Source of the DNA: Methyloceanibacter stevinii
GTDB lineage: Bacteria > Pseudomonadota > Alphaproteobacteria > Rhizobiales > Methyloligellaceae
Reading direction: 5' to 3'
Assembly: GCF_001723355.1 (NCBI RefSeq)
Contig: NZ_LPWE01000010.1
Coordinates: forward strand, 186,001 to 250,000
DNA: 64,000 nucleotides
Shown: one piece after another, positions 57,548 to 64,000 of the stretch
Numbering within the stretch: the first letter of the stretch is position 1
How the letters are laid out: every line of letters begins with the position of its first letter
The notes under the pieces: model-generated
Seen by the model: the letters and a program-made list of their open reading frames with translations, nothing else
What the model was told of the DNA's origin: nothing
Databases searched by the model: none
Translations under genes and position numbers: made by a program

Positions 57548-57693
57548 TTGAACGCGTTCAGGTACGATTGGCGCTGCGCAATGTCAATTCTTTCGAGAGC
57601 GGGAATTGAGACGAAGAACCGCCTTCAAGGCGGCCTGTGTTCGTGGCATGTTGCATCTGCGAAATTCAGCGCCGTGAAAGATGAGGCACTGCC

Positions 57694-58668
57694 GTGGGCG
57701 TCACACTGAACAATCGAGCATTGGTAACCGTTTATGGCGGCTCCGGATTTCTGGGACGCCACCTGGTGAGGGCCATCGCCCGCACCGGCGCGCGCGCCCG
57801 GGTCCCCTGCCGCCGGCCTGATCTTGCCGGCCATTTGCAGCCGCTCGGCGGCGTCGGCCAGATCGTGCCGGTTCAGGCGAATGTGCGGTTCCCCGACTCG
57901 CTCGTGACCGCGGCCGAGGATGCGGACGCGGTCGTGAACCTCGTCGGAATCCTGTTCGCTTCCGGCAAGCAGACCTTCAAGACGGTGCAGGACGAAGGCG
58001 CCCGCAACGTCGCCGAGGCAGCCAAAGCGGCCGGCGTCGGCACCTTCGTGCATGTCTCGGCCATCGGCGCCGACGCGGGCTCGCCGTCGGTCTATGCGCA
58101 GAGCAAGGCGGCCGGCGAAGCGGCCGTTCGCGACGTCTACCCCGATGCCACGATCGTTCGTCCATCCGTGGTGTTCGGCCCCGAGGACGAGTTCTTCAAC
58201 CGGTTCGGCGCGATGGCGCAGCTATTCCCGGCTCTGCCCCTGATCGGCGGCGGTCACACCAAGTTCCAACCGGTATTCGTCGGCGACGTGGCCCAGACTC
58301 TCGTCGCGGCGATCGAAGGCCGGACCAAGACGGATGCGCCGTACGAACTCGGCGGACCCGAGGTTCTGACCATGAAAGAGGTGATGGAGCGCGTGCTCGC
58401 CTACACGATGCGCTCGCGCCCGCTGATCTCGCTGCCGTTCTGGCTCGCAAAGCTGCAGGGCGCCTTCCTGCAATGGCTACCCAACCCGCCGCTGACCATC
58501 GACCAGGTCCGGCTTCTCGAAACCGACAATGTCGTCAGCGAGGGCGCGGTCAAGGACGGGCGCACGCTGCAGGGGCTCGGCATCGAGCCGGTGCAGATCG
58601 CCAGCGTCGTCCCGGACTATCTGGAGCAGTTCCGCCCGCGCGGGCAGTTTTCGGTCTACAAGGCCTGA
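57694..58668 (+). CDS. NDUFA9-like complex I-associated NAD(P)-binding protein
   Basis: A 324-residue atypical short-chain dehydrogenase. The nucleotide-binding motif is VTVYGGSGFLGRHLVRAIA; VVNLVGILF, FVHVSAIGADAGSPSVYAQSKAAGE and TIVRPSVVFGPEDEFFNRF are conserved, with the last strand region TKFQPVFVGDVAQ. This is the bacterial counterpart of mitochondrial complex I subunit NDUFA9; its role in bacterial complex I is not proven. GTG start at 57694. Confidence 0.9.
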   Translation: MGVTLNNRALVTVYGGSGFLGRHLVRAIARTGARARVPCRRPDLAGHLQPLGGVGQIVPVQANVRFPDSLVTAAEDADAVVNLVGILFASGKQTFKTVQDEGARNVAEAAKAAGVGTFVHVSAIGADAGSPSVYAQSKAAGEAAVRDVYPDATIVRPSVVFGPEDEFFNRFGAMAQLFPALPLIGGGHTKFQPVFVGDVAQTLVAAIEGRTKTDAPYELGGPEVLTMKEVMERVLAYTMRSRPLISLPFWLAKLQGAFLQWLPNPPLTIDQVRLLETDNVVSEGAVKDGRTLQGLGIEPVQIASVVPDYLEQFRPRGQFSVYKA

Positions 58669-58677
58669 GCCGACGCC

Positions 58678-58830
58678 CTACTGCGGCACGGCCAACTTCG
58701 GCACGCCTTTGCAGACGTGGGGACCTGCGGGCACCGTGAGCCAATCGGGCTCCGTACGCGCGAGCCCGAACCGTTGCAGCTTGTGCCAGAACGCATCCGC
58801 CGTGATGAACCTCAGGCGTCCTATCCTCAC
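58678..58830 (-). CDS. Short uncertain open frame after uppP
   Basis: A 50-codon frame starts with a GTG overlapping the uppP stop and reads RIGRLRFITADAFWHKLQRFGLARTEPDWLTVPAGPHVCKG. The coupling to uppP and the non-random look suggest a real small protein, but I do not recognise it and it could equally be chance. Confidence 0.3.
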   Translation of the reverse strand: MRIGRLRFITADAFWHKLQRFGLARTEPDWLTVPAGPHVCKGVPKLAVPQ

Positions 58831-59623
58831 ATGTAGATCATGAACAGCAGGAAGCCGCCCAGGACCATGCGGTAGAGCACGAAAGGCAGGAAGCTGATAC
58901 GGCGGACGAGCGCCATCAGGAAGGCGATGGCCGCAAGACCGGCGAAGAAGGTGAGGATCGCGCAATAGACCGAATCCATGGTGATCGTGGCGCCGGCCGC
59001 CAGCGCCTCGCCCACGGTCAGCACGCCGCGCCCGCGATCGCGGGAATGCCTAAGAGAAACGAGAACCGAGCCGCATCGGGGCGGGTATAGTTCAAGAAGC
59101 GTGCGGCGGTCATAGTCACGCCGGAACGGCTTGTGCCTGGAATGAGGGCCAGCGCCTGCGCCACGCCGATAATCATCGCGCTCTTGAGCGTCATGTTCTC
59201 GATGGTCTTCTCCTGCCGGCCCATCATGTCGGCGATCAGCATGAGAATGCCGTAGATCACGGTGTTCCAGGCGACGATCGTGACACTGCGTTCCAGATCG
59301 CCGAAGCCGAATTTTTTCAGGAACAGGCCGAAAGCGACCGCGGGGATCGTCGCCAGCAGAATGTAGATCGCCAGCTTTCCGTCCTGCGTGACCTTGCCCC
59401 GGAAGAGATCCAGGGCGCCGACGATCAGCTTCCAGACATCGCGCCAGAAATAGATCAGAATCGCGAACAGGGTGCCCACATGCACCATGACGTCGACGAA
59501 CTGGCCTTGGTCGGGCCAGTGAAAAAGGTAAGGGACGAGGACCAGATGGCCCGAGGAGGAAATGGGCAGGAACTCCGTGATTCCCTGAACCACCGCGATG
59601 ACGATGATCTGCTCTATGGTCAT
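58827..59623 (-). CDS. uppP: Undecaprenyl-diphosphatase UppP (BacA), one frameshift
   Basis: A ~265-residue multi-span membrane phosphatase that recycles undecaprenyl pyrophosphate for peptidoglycan and LPS synthesis. Motif 1 is VVQGITEFLPISSSGHLVL (catalytic Glu), motif 2 PGTSRSGVTM (catalytic Arg). The frame stops after GIPAIAGAAC near 59025; adding one G yields GIPAIAGAGVLTVGEAL and runs into the remaining helices (LTFFAGLAAIAFLMALVRRISFLPFVLYRM). The break falls in a GGCGCGGCG run, and UppP is normally required, so a sequencing error is likely. Confidence 0.88.
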
Positions 59624-59758
59624 GGTCCCAATCCCCAGACGCGGCGTGCCCGTGCCGCTTGTTCGCCTTGGCCGCAGGTTCTATACGAGGCTCATGCGTT
59701 TGGCGCGATTCATTTTCCGCCCGATTACCTTCCGAACGAATAGCGATCGAAGCCCCTC

Positions 59759-60445
59759 ATGGCGAATCTTCTTCACCATCCGCTATGCGCCTTCTCCCGG
59801 TCAATTCGTCTCGCCTTTGCCGAGTGTAGAGTCGAGTACGAGCTGAACGAAGAGAGGCCGTGGGAGTGGAGACCCGAGTTTCTGGCTCTCAACCCAGCGG
59901 GAACATTGCCGGTCTTCATCCCCGACGGTGGGGCGCCGATCGCGGGCGCCTATGCCATCTCCGAATGGCTTTCCGACACGATGGGCGAGCGCGCGGCGAC
60001 CGCTTTTGAGCCCTTCCCGGGAAATGCGGCGGCCCGTGCCGAGACGCGCCGCCTCGTGGAGTGGTTCCATCAAAAGTTCTACGAGGAAGTCACCGACTAC
60101 CTCGTGGTGGAGAAAGTCTTCCGGCGCTTCGGCCCCCAAAGCTCTTCGCCCGATATGGCGGCAATGCGGGCCGGGCACGACAATTTGCGCTATCATATGA
60201 CCTATATCGGCCATTTGACGGAAACGCGCAGCTGGCTCGCAGGCGACGCAATGAGCTTTGCGGACTTGGCAGCAGCGGCGCATCTGTCGGCCCTGGACTA
60301 TCTCGGCGAGGTGCCGTGGGAAGAGTTCGAACCTGCCAAAAACTGGTATGCGCTGGTGAAATCCCGGCCCTCCTTCCGTCCGCTGCTGCAGGACCGGATC
60401 GCCGGGTTCGTTCCGGCGGGAACCTATGCCGATCTCGACTTCTGA
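59759..60445 (+). CDS. Glutathione S-transferase family protein
   Basis: A 228-residue protein with an N-terminal thioredoxin-like domain (LLHHPLCAFSRSIRLAFAE, LNPAGTLPVFI, ISEWLSD) and a C-terminal all-helical domain with WLAGDAMSFADLAAAAHLS. Cys10 in the HPLCAFSR motif suggests a beta-type or disulfide-reducing GST. The substrate is unknown. A queG gene overlaps or follows directly. Confidence 0.92.
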   Translation: MANLLHHPLCAFSRSIRLAFAECRVEYELNEERPWEWRPEFLALNPAGTLPVFIPDGGAPIAGAYAISEWLSDTMGERAATAFEPFPGNAAARAETRRLVEWFHQKFYEEVTDYLVVEKVFRRFGPQSSSPDMAAMRAGHDNLRYHMTYIGHLTETRSWLAGDAMSFADLAAAAHLSALDYLGEVPWEEFEPAKNWYALVKSRPSFRPLLQDRIAGFVPAGTYADLDF

Positions 60446-60503
60446 ACTGGGAGCGCGCCGCCGGGAGCCTGCCCACCCTGCCACGAACGGACGGTCGCCC
60501 GTG

Positions 60504-61634
60504 ATGGGACAATCCCTGAAACGGATCATCGCCGAACGCGCGGAGGCGCTTGGCTTCGACGCCGTGCGGATCACGGGCGCCGACGCTCCCGAGCGCATGG
60601 GCCCCGCGCTCGATGCCTTTCTGGCGCAAGGGCGCGAGGGCGACATGGGGTGGCTCAAGGACACGGCCCAGCGCCGTAAGAGCCCCCACGCGCTTTGGCC
60701 CCATGCCCGCAGCATCATTTTGCTCGGAACGAACTACGGCGGGTCGGCCGACCCGCTCGCATCTCTGCAAGATGCGTCGCGGGGGGCCGTGTCGATCTAT
60801 GCGAAGCGTGCGGACTATCACGATGTCATCAAGGGCAAGCTCAAGCAGCTGGCCGGACAGATCCAGGCGCTGGCCGGCGGCGACGTGAAAGTGTTCGTCG
60901 ACACCGCGCCCGTGATGGAAAAGCCGCTGGCGGCGAAGGCCGGGCTCGGGTGGCAGGGCAAGCACACGAACCTAGTTTCGCGCGACTTCGGCTCGTGGCT
61001 TTTCCTAGGTTCCATCTTCACCACGGCAGATATCGAAGCGGACGCGCCCGAGATCGACCATTGCGGCGCCTGCCGCCGCTGCCTCGACGCCTGCCCGACG
61101 AAGGCGTTCACCGCGCCCTACGAGATCGATGCGCGGCGCTGCATTTCCTACCTGACCATCGAGCACAAGGGGCACATCGCGCCCGAGTTCCGCGCGGCCA
61201 TGGGGAACCGCATCTATGGCTGCGACGATTGTCTCGCCGTCTGCCCTTGGAACAAGTTCGCGCAAGCGAGCCACGAGACGAGACTCGCTATTCGTCCGGA
61301 GACGGACGACCCGCCGCTCGCCGAGATCTTGGCACTGGATGATGCAGAGTTCCGCACCCGCTTTCGAGGCACGCCGATCAAGCGCACCGGGCGTGACCGC
61401 TTCGTCCGCAACGCCCTCATCGCCGCGGGCAATGCGAGGGACTCATCGCTCGTTCCGCATGTCGAAGCGTTGATCGACGATGCCTCGCCGCTCGTGCGCG
61501 CCATGGCGGCGTGGGCGCTCCAGCGCCTCGATCCTGCCAAGTCGGACACGCTGCGTGTGGAACGGCTTGCCGCCGAGACGGACGGTGCCGTCCGGGCGGA
61601 ATGGCAAGTGACCGAAAGCGCGTTGGTGCCATGA
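60504..61634 (+). CDS. queG: Epoxyqueuosine reductase QueG
   Basis: A 376-residue cobalamin-dependent reductase for the last step of queuosine synthesis in tRNA. The DUF1730 region holds DTAPVMEKPLAAKAGLGWQGKHTN, followed by two [4Fe-4S] motifs, CGACRRCLDACPTKAF and CDDCLAVCPWNKFA. HEAT-like repeats (LVPHVEALIDDASPLVRAMAAWALQRL) make up the C-terminus and bind tRNA. The start at 60504 fits the family; an in-frame ATG at 60426 overlaps the GST gene by 20 bases. The stop overlaps the next gene (ATGA). Confidence 0.95.
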   Translation: MGQSLKRIIAERAEALGFDAVRITGADAPERMGPALDAFLAQGREGDMGWLKDTAQRRKSPHALWPHARSIILLGTNYGGSADPLASLQDASRGAVSIYAKRADYHDVIKGKLKQLAGQIQALAGGDVKVFVDTAPVMEKPLAAKAGLGWQGKHTNLVSRDFGSWLFLGSIFTTADIEADAPEIDHCGACRRCLDACPTKAFTAPYEIDARRCISYLTIEHKGHIAPEFRAAMGNRIYGCDDCLAVCPWNKFAQASHETRLAIRPETDDPPLAEILALDDAEFRTRFRGTPIKRTGRDRFVRNALIAAGNARDSSLVPHVEALIDDASPLVRAMAAWALQRLDPAKSDTLRVERLAAETDGAVRAEWQVTESALVP

Positions 61635-62506
61635 GCCGGCTCTTCGCATTTGGATTTGGCTATTCCGCACAGCAACTCGCACCGCGTCTCGTGGCGCGCG
61701 GCTGGACCGCCGCTGGAACCGCACGTGATGAGGCCAAATGTGATGCCTTACGGGCGCGCGGGTTCGAGGCAGCCGAGTTCACGGGCGATGTGCCCCGTCC
61801 GGACGTCGACCGCCTACTCGCGGGGACGACACACCTGCTGCATTCCATTCCGCCCGACCGCCACGACGGCGAGAGCCACGGCGACCATGTACTGACCCAC
61901 TATGGCGACGCACTGGCGGACCTCGGCAGCCTGCAATGGATCGGCTATCTCTCGACGGTCGGCGTCTATGGCGATCAGCACGGTGAATGGGTGAGCGAGG
62001 ACACGCCGCCCAAGCCCAACAGCGCCCGCACCGAGGCGCGCGTGTCCGCCGAACAGGCTTGGCTCGACTTCGGCGCCAAGACCGGCGTGCCGGTGCAGAT
62101 CTTCCGCCTTGCAGGGATCTACGGCCCGGGCCGCAGTGTGTTCGACAAGATCAAAGCGGGCACGGCAAGGCGCATCAACAAGCAGGGCCAGGTCTTCAGC
62201 CGCATTCACGTGGACGACATCGCCACGGTGCTGGAGGCGTCCATTGCGTCGCCGCGCGCGGGCGCGATCTACAACGTCGCCGACGACGAGCCGGCGGCGC
62301 CGGGCGACATTGTGGCCCATGCCGCTCGAATGATCGGGATCGAACCCCCGCCGGAGATCGATTTCGAGGACGCGGACCTGCCGCCCATGGTGCGCAGCTT
62401 CTATGAAGGCAGCCGCAAGATCGGCAATGCCCGCATCAAATCGGAACTCGGTGTGGCGCTACGCTATCCGACCTTCCGCGAAGGGCTCGCGTCGCTCAAG
62501 CCGTAA
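61631..62506 (+). CDS. NAD-dependent epimerase/SDR family oxidoreductase
   Basis: A 291-residue extended-SDR-like protein. RLFAFGFGYSAQQLAPRL is the dinucleotide-binding turn, YLSTVGVYGDQHG the active-site Ser-Val-Tyr region, and IFRLAGIYGPGRSVFDKIKAG and FSRIHVDDIATVLEAS are family elements. It resembles the YeeZ group of unknown substrate. It overlaps queG by 4 bases; pairing with queG recurs in alphaproteobacteria. Confidence 0.9.
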   Translation: MSRLFAFGFGYSAQQLAPRLVARGWTAAGTARDEAKCDALRARGFEAAEFTGDVPRPDVDRLLAGTTHLLHSIPPDRHDGESHGDHVLTHYGDALADLGSLQWIGYLSTVGVYGDQHGEWVSEDTPPKPNSARTEARVSAEQAWLDFGAKTGVPVQIFRLAGIYGPGRSVFDKIKAGTARRINKQGQVFSRIHVDDIATVLEASIASPRAGAIYNVADDEPAAPGDIVAHAARMIGIEPPPEIDFEDADLPPMVRSFYEGSRKIGNARIKSELGVALRYPTFREGLASLKP

Positions 62507-62509
62507 GGC

Positions 62510-63300
62510 TTAGGCGGCCGCCGGATTGATTATCGCCTCGATCGTACGCGCAAGGCGCTGCAAATCTTCCGGCTCCGACAGGCGGTGGCCGGCGGCCTTC
62601 ACCAGCGTGAGATCGACGTCGTTGGTCGCCAGCAGATCGACCAGCTGAGCGCTGTGTTCCCACGGCACATCTTCGTCGCGCATGCCTTGAAGGATGCGCA
62701 CCGGCGCATTCACCGGAATGTTGCCCGCCGCAAGCAAATGGTTGCGGCCCTCTTCGATGAGGATCTTGGTGATGGGATACGGATCGTCGTAGTTGGACGG
62801 GGCGTGGTAGACGCCTTCGGTGAGCACGATGTTGCGCGTCTTCTCCGACATCTTTTCCCACATGAGCTTCTCGGTCATGTCCCAGGCCGGCGCGATGAGC
62901 ACGAGACCCTTGAGGTGCGTGTCGCGGCTTTCCGCGAGTTGCCGCGCCAGGAGCAGAGAGATCCAGCCGCCGAGCGAGGACCCGACGAGGATGACGGGCC
63001 GCGCGCCCACGAGCGCCATCATCGCTTGCGCTTCTTCCAGCCAGGCGCCGGTCGAGGCCTTCTCAATATCGCCGCCGGAAAGGCCGTGGCCCGAATAGTC
63101 GAAGCGCAGCATGGCGTAGCCTTCCGGGCCGCCCACTCGCTCAAGAACACGACCTTCGTGCTCGCCATGTCGGAGAGGAAACCGGACAGCCAAATGACGG
63201 CCGGAGCATCGTCCGATGCCCCCGCATCAAAGCGATAGGCGATGCGGCGGCCATGATCCCCTTGGCCAATCTCCATAAAATGTGGTTCTTGCTGGTCCAT
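62510..63300 (-). CDS. Alpha/beta hydrolase, one frameshift
   Basis: A ~263-residue serine hydrolase of unknown substrate. From the ATG at 63300 (MDQQEPHFMEIGQGDHGRRIAYRF) it reads through VIWLSGFLSDMASTKVVFLSEWAA; adding one G near 63128 continues REGYAMLRFDYSGHGLSGGD. The nucleophile elbow is VGSSLGGWISLLL, the acid is in GMRDEDVPW and the His in AAGHRLSEPED. The shift again lies in a GG run. It is tail-to-tail with the SDR gene and divergent from the glycosyltransferase. Confidence 0.85.
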
Positions 63301-63346
63301 CTTGAGAGCTGCCCGCAGTTTGGGATTCGAGGATAGAAGCGACGCG

Positions 63347-64000
63347 ATGTCGGACGTGACCATATTGCAGGTCGTGCCACGGCTTGAAACCGGCGGCAGC
63401 GAACAGTCGACCGTCGAGATCGCCGCAGCGCTCACCCAAGCCGGAGCGAAGGCTCTGGTTGCCACCGAGGCGGGCGCTTTGGCAACTGCCCTCGAGGATG
63501 CCGGCGGCGAAATCATCGAACTGCCCGTGGCGAGCAAGAACCCTCTGACCATCCTCGCCAATGCCCGGCACCTGGCGCGAATCGTCGAAAGACGCAATGT
63601 CACGCTGCTCCATGCGCGCAGCCGCGCGCCCGCCTGGAGCGCCTATCTCGCCGCCCGCAAGACGCAGCGGCCCTTCGTGACCACCTATCACGGGGCCTAT
63701 AGCGGCAGGAGCCGGCTGAAGACGTTCTACAACAGCGTCATGGCGCGCGGTGACCGGGTGATCGCGAACTCGCGCTTCACGGCGGGGCTGATCACGAGCC
63801 AATACCCTGTGCCGCCGGAACACCTGCACGTCATCTATCGCGGCTTCGATGTCTCGGCGTTCGATGCGGACAACGTGGCGCCGAAGCGCCTCGACCGGCT
63901 GCGCGAGGTCTGGGGGATCTCGCCGGAACAACGCGTTGTTCTGCAGGCCGCGCGGCTGACACGCTGGAAGGGGCATCCCTACACGATCGAGGCGGCACGT
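63347..64000 (+). CDS. Glycosyltransferase family 4 protein, N-terminal part (runs off window)
   Basis: The 218 codons in the window read MSDVTILQVVPRLETGGSEQST, a GT-B donor/acceptor N-domain start (GGSE loop), then LLHARSRAPAWSAYLAARKT, FVTTYHGAY, VIANSRFTAGLI, VIYRGFDVSAFDADNV and VVLQAARLTRWKGHPYTIEAAR, where the GT4 donor domain begins. It probably adds a sugar in LPS or exopolysaccharide assembly. The start is 46 bases from the divergent hydrolase start. The C-terminal half is missing only because the window ends. Confidence 0.9.
   Translation, partial: MSDVTILQVVPRLETGGSEQSTVEIAAALTQAGAKALVATEAGALATALEDAGGEIIELPVASKNPLTILANARHLARIVERRNVTLLHARSRAPAWSAYLAARKTQRPFVTTYHGAYSGRSRLKTFYNSVMARGDRVIANSRFTAGLITSQYPVPPEHLHVIYRGFDVSAFDADNVAPKRLDRLREVWGISPEQRVVLQAARLTRWKGHPYTIEAAR

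Overview
The window looks like chromosomal DNA of a high-GC alphaproteobacterium of the order Hyphomicrobiales (Rhizobiales). The evidence is gene order: chvI-chvG-hprK-EIIA-ptsH-ahcY; divL-tsaE/amgK-murU-addB-addA-trxA; aroA-cmk-rpsA-sppA-ihfB-lapA-trpF-trpB-trpA-accD-folC with a divergent FYDLN-acid gene; and lptC-lptA-lptB-rpoN-ptsN. A SoxYZ-like carrier and a zinc metallohydrolase of the PQQ quinoprotein relay type hint at a methylotroph or alcohol oxidiser, perhaps a Methyloceanibacter- or Hyphomicrobium-like organism; that genus-level guess is inference only.

Layout. 1-9.7 kb: broken gamma-glutamyltransferase, GTP-type PEP carboxykinase, a HugZ-like flavin-fold protein, the ChvG/ChvI envelope-stress system, the carbohydrate-free regulatory PTS (HprK, EIIA-Man type, HPr), a cytochrome b561 and S-adenosylhomocysteine hydrolase behind a probable operator. 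9.7-23 kb is the accessory part: a large arylsulfatase, several outer-membrane beta-barrel genes including a duplicated 3' gene fragment and a two-barrel fusion, a two-gene membrane/HlyD operon sharing an N-terminal module, an alcohol dehydrogenase, cupin and tautomerase, a small cytochrome c and an EthD-like protein. 23-34.6 kb: DivL pseudokinase, TsaE fused to the AmgK sugar kinase, MurU, AddB, AddA, thioredoxin. 34.6-46.5 kb: a long leftward run of folate, fatty-acid, tryptophan, IHF, protease, ribosomal S1, CMP kinase and EPSP synthase genes. 46.7-52 kb: tRNA-Ala, small hypothetical genes, a quinoprotein-relay operon with its TetR regulator and a clear operator palindrome, Hsp20/DUF1150 and PtsN. 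52-64 kb: RpoN, the LPS export genes lptB, lptA and lptC, RNase D, tRNA-Leu, an NDUFA9-like protein, UppP, GST, QueG, an epimerase, an alpha/beta hydrolase and the start of a glycosyltransferase.

Nine genes (ggt, hugZ-like, cytochrome b561, the two-barrel OMP, tsaE/amgK, addB, lptB, uppP, alpha/beta hydrolase) are interrupted by single-base shifts, about 16 in all. Many lie in short G or C runs, and they include genes normally essential (uppP, lptB). The simplest reading is sequencing or assembly error, although ggt may be a true pseudogene. These genes are annotated across the shifts.

Functional themes are envelope homeostasis and cell cycle (ChvGI, DivL, LptABC, UppP, AmgK/MurU recycling, SppA), nitrogen/carbon PTS signalling (HprK, HPr, EIIA, PtsN, RpoN) and double-strand break repair (AddAB). 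The regions most worth following up are the paired membrane/HlyD operon at 14.0-15.8 kb, the quinoprotein relay operon at 47.9-50.4 kb, and the barrel duplication and fusion genes at 12.4-22.9 kb.
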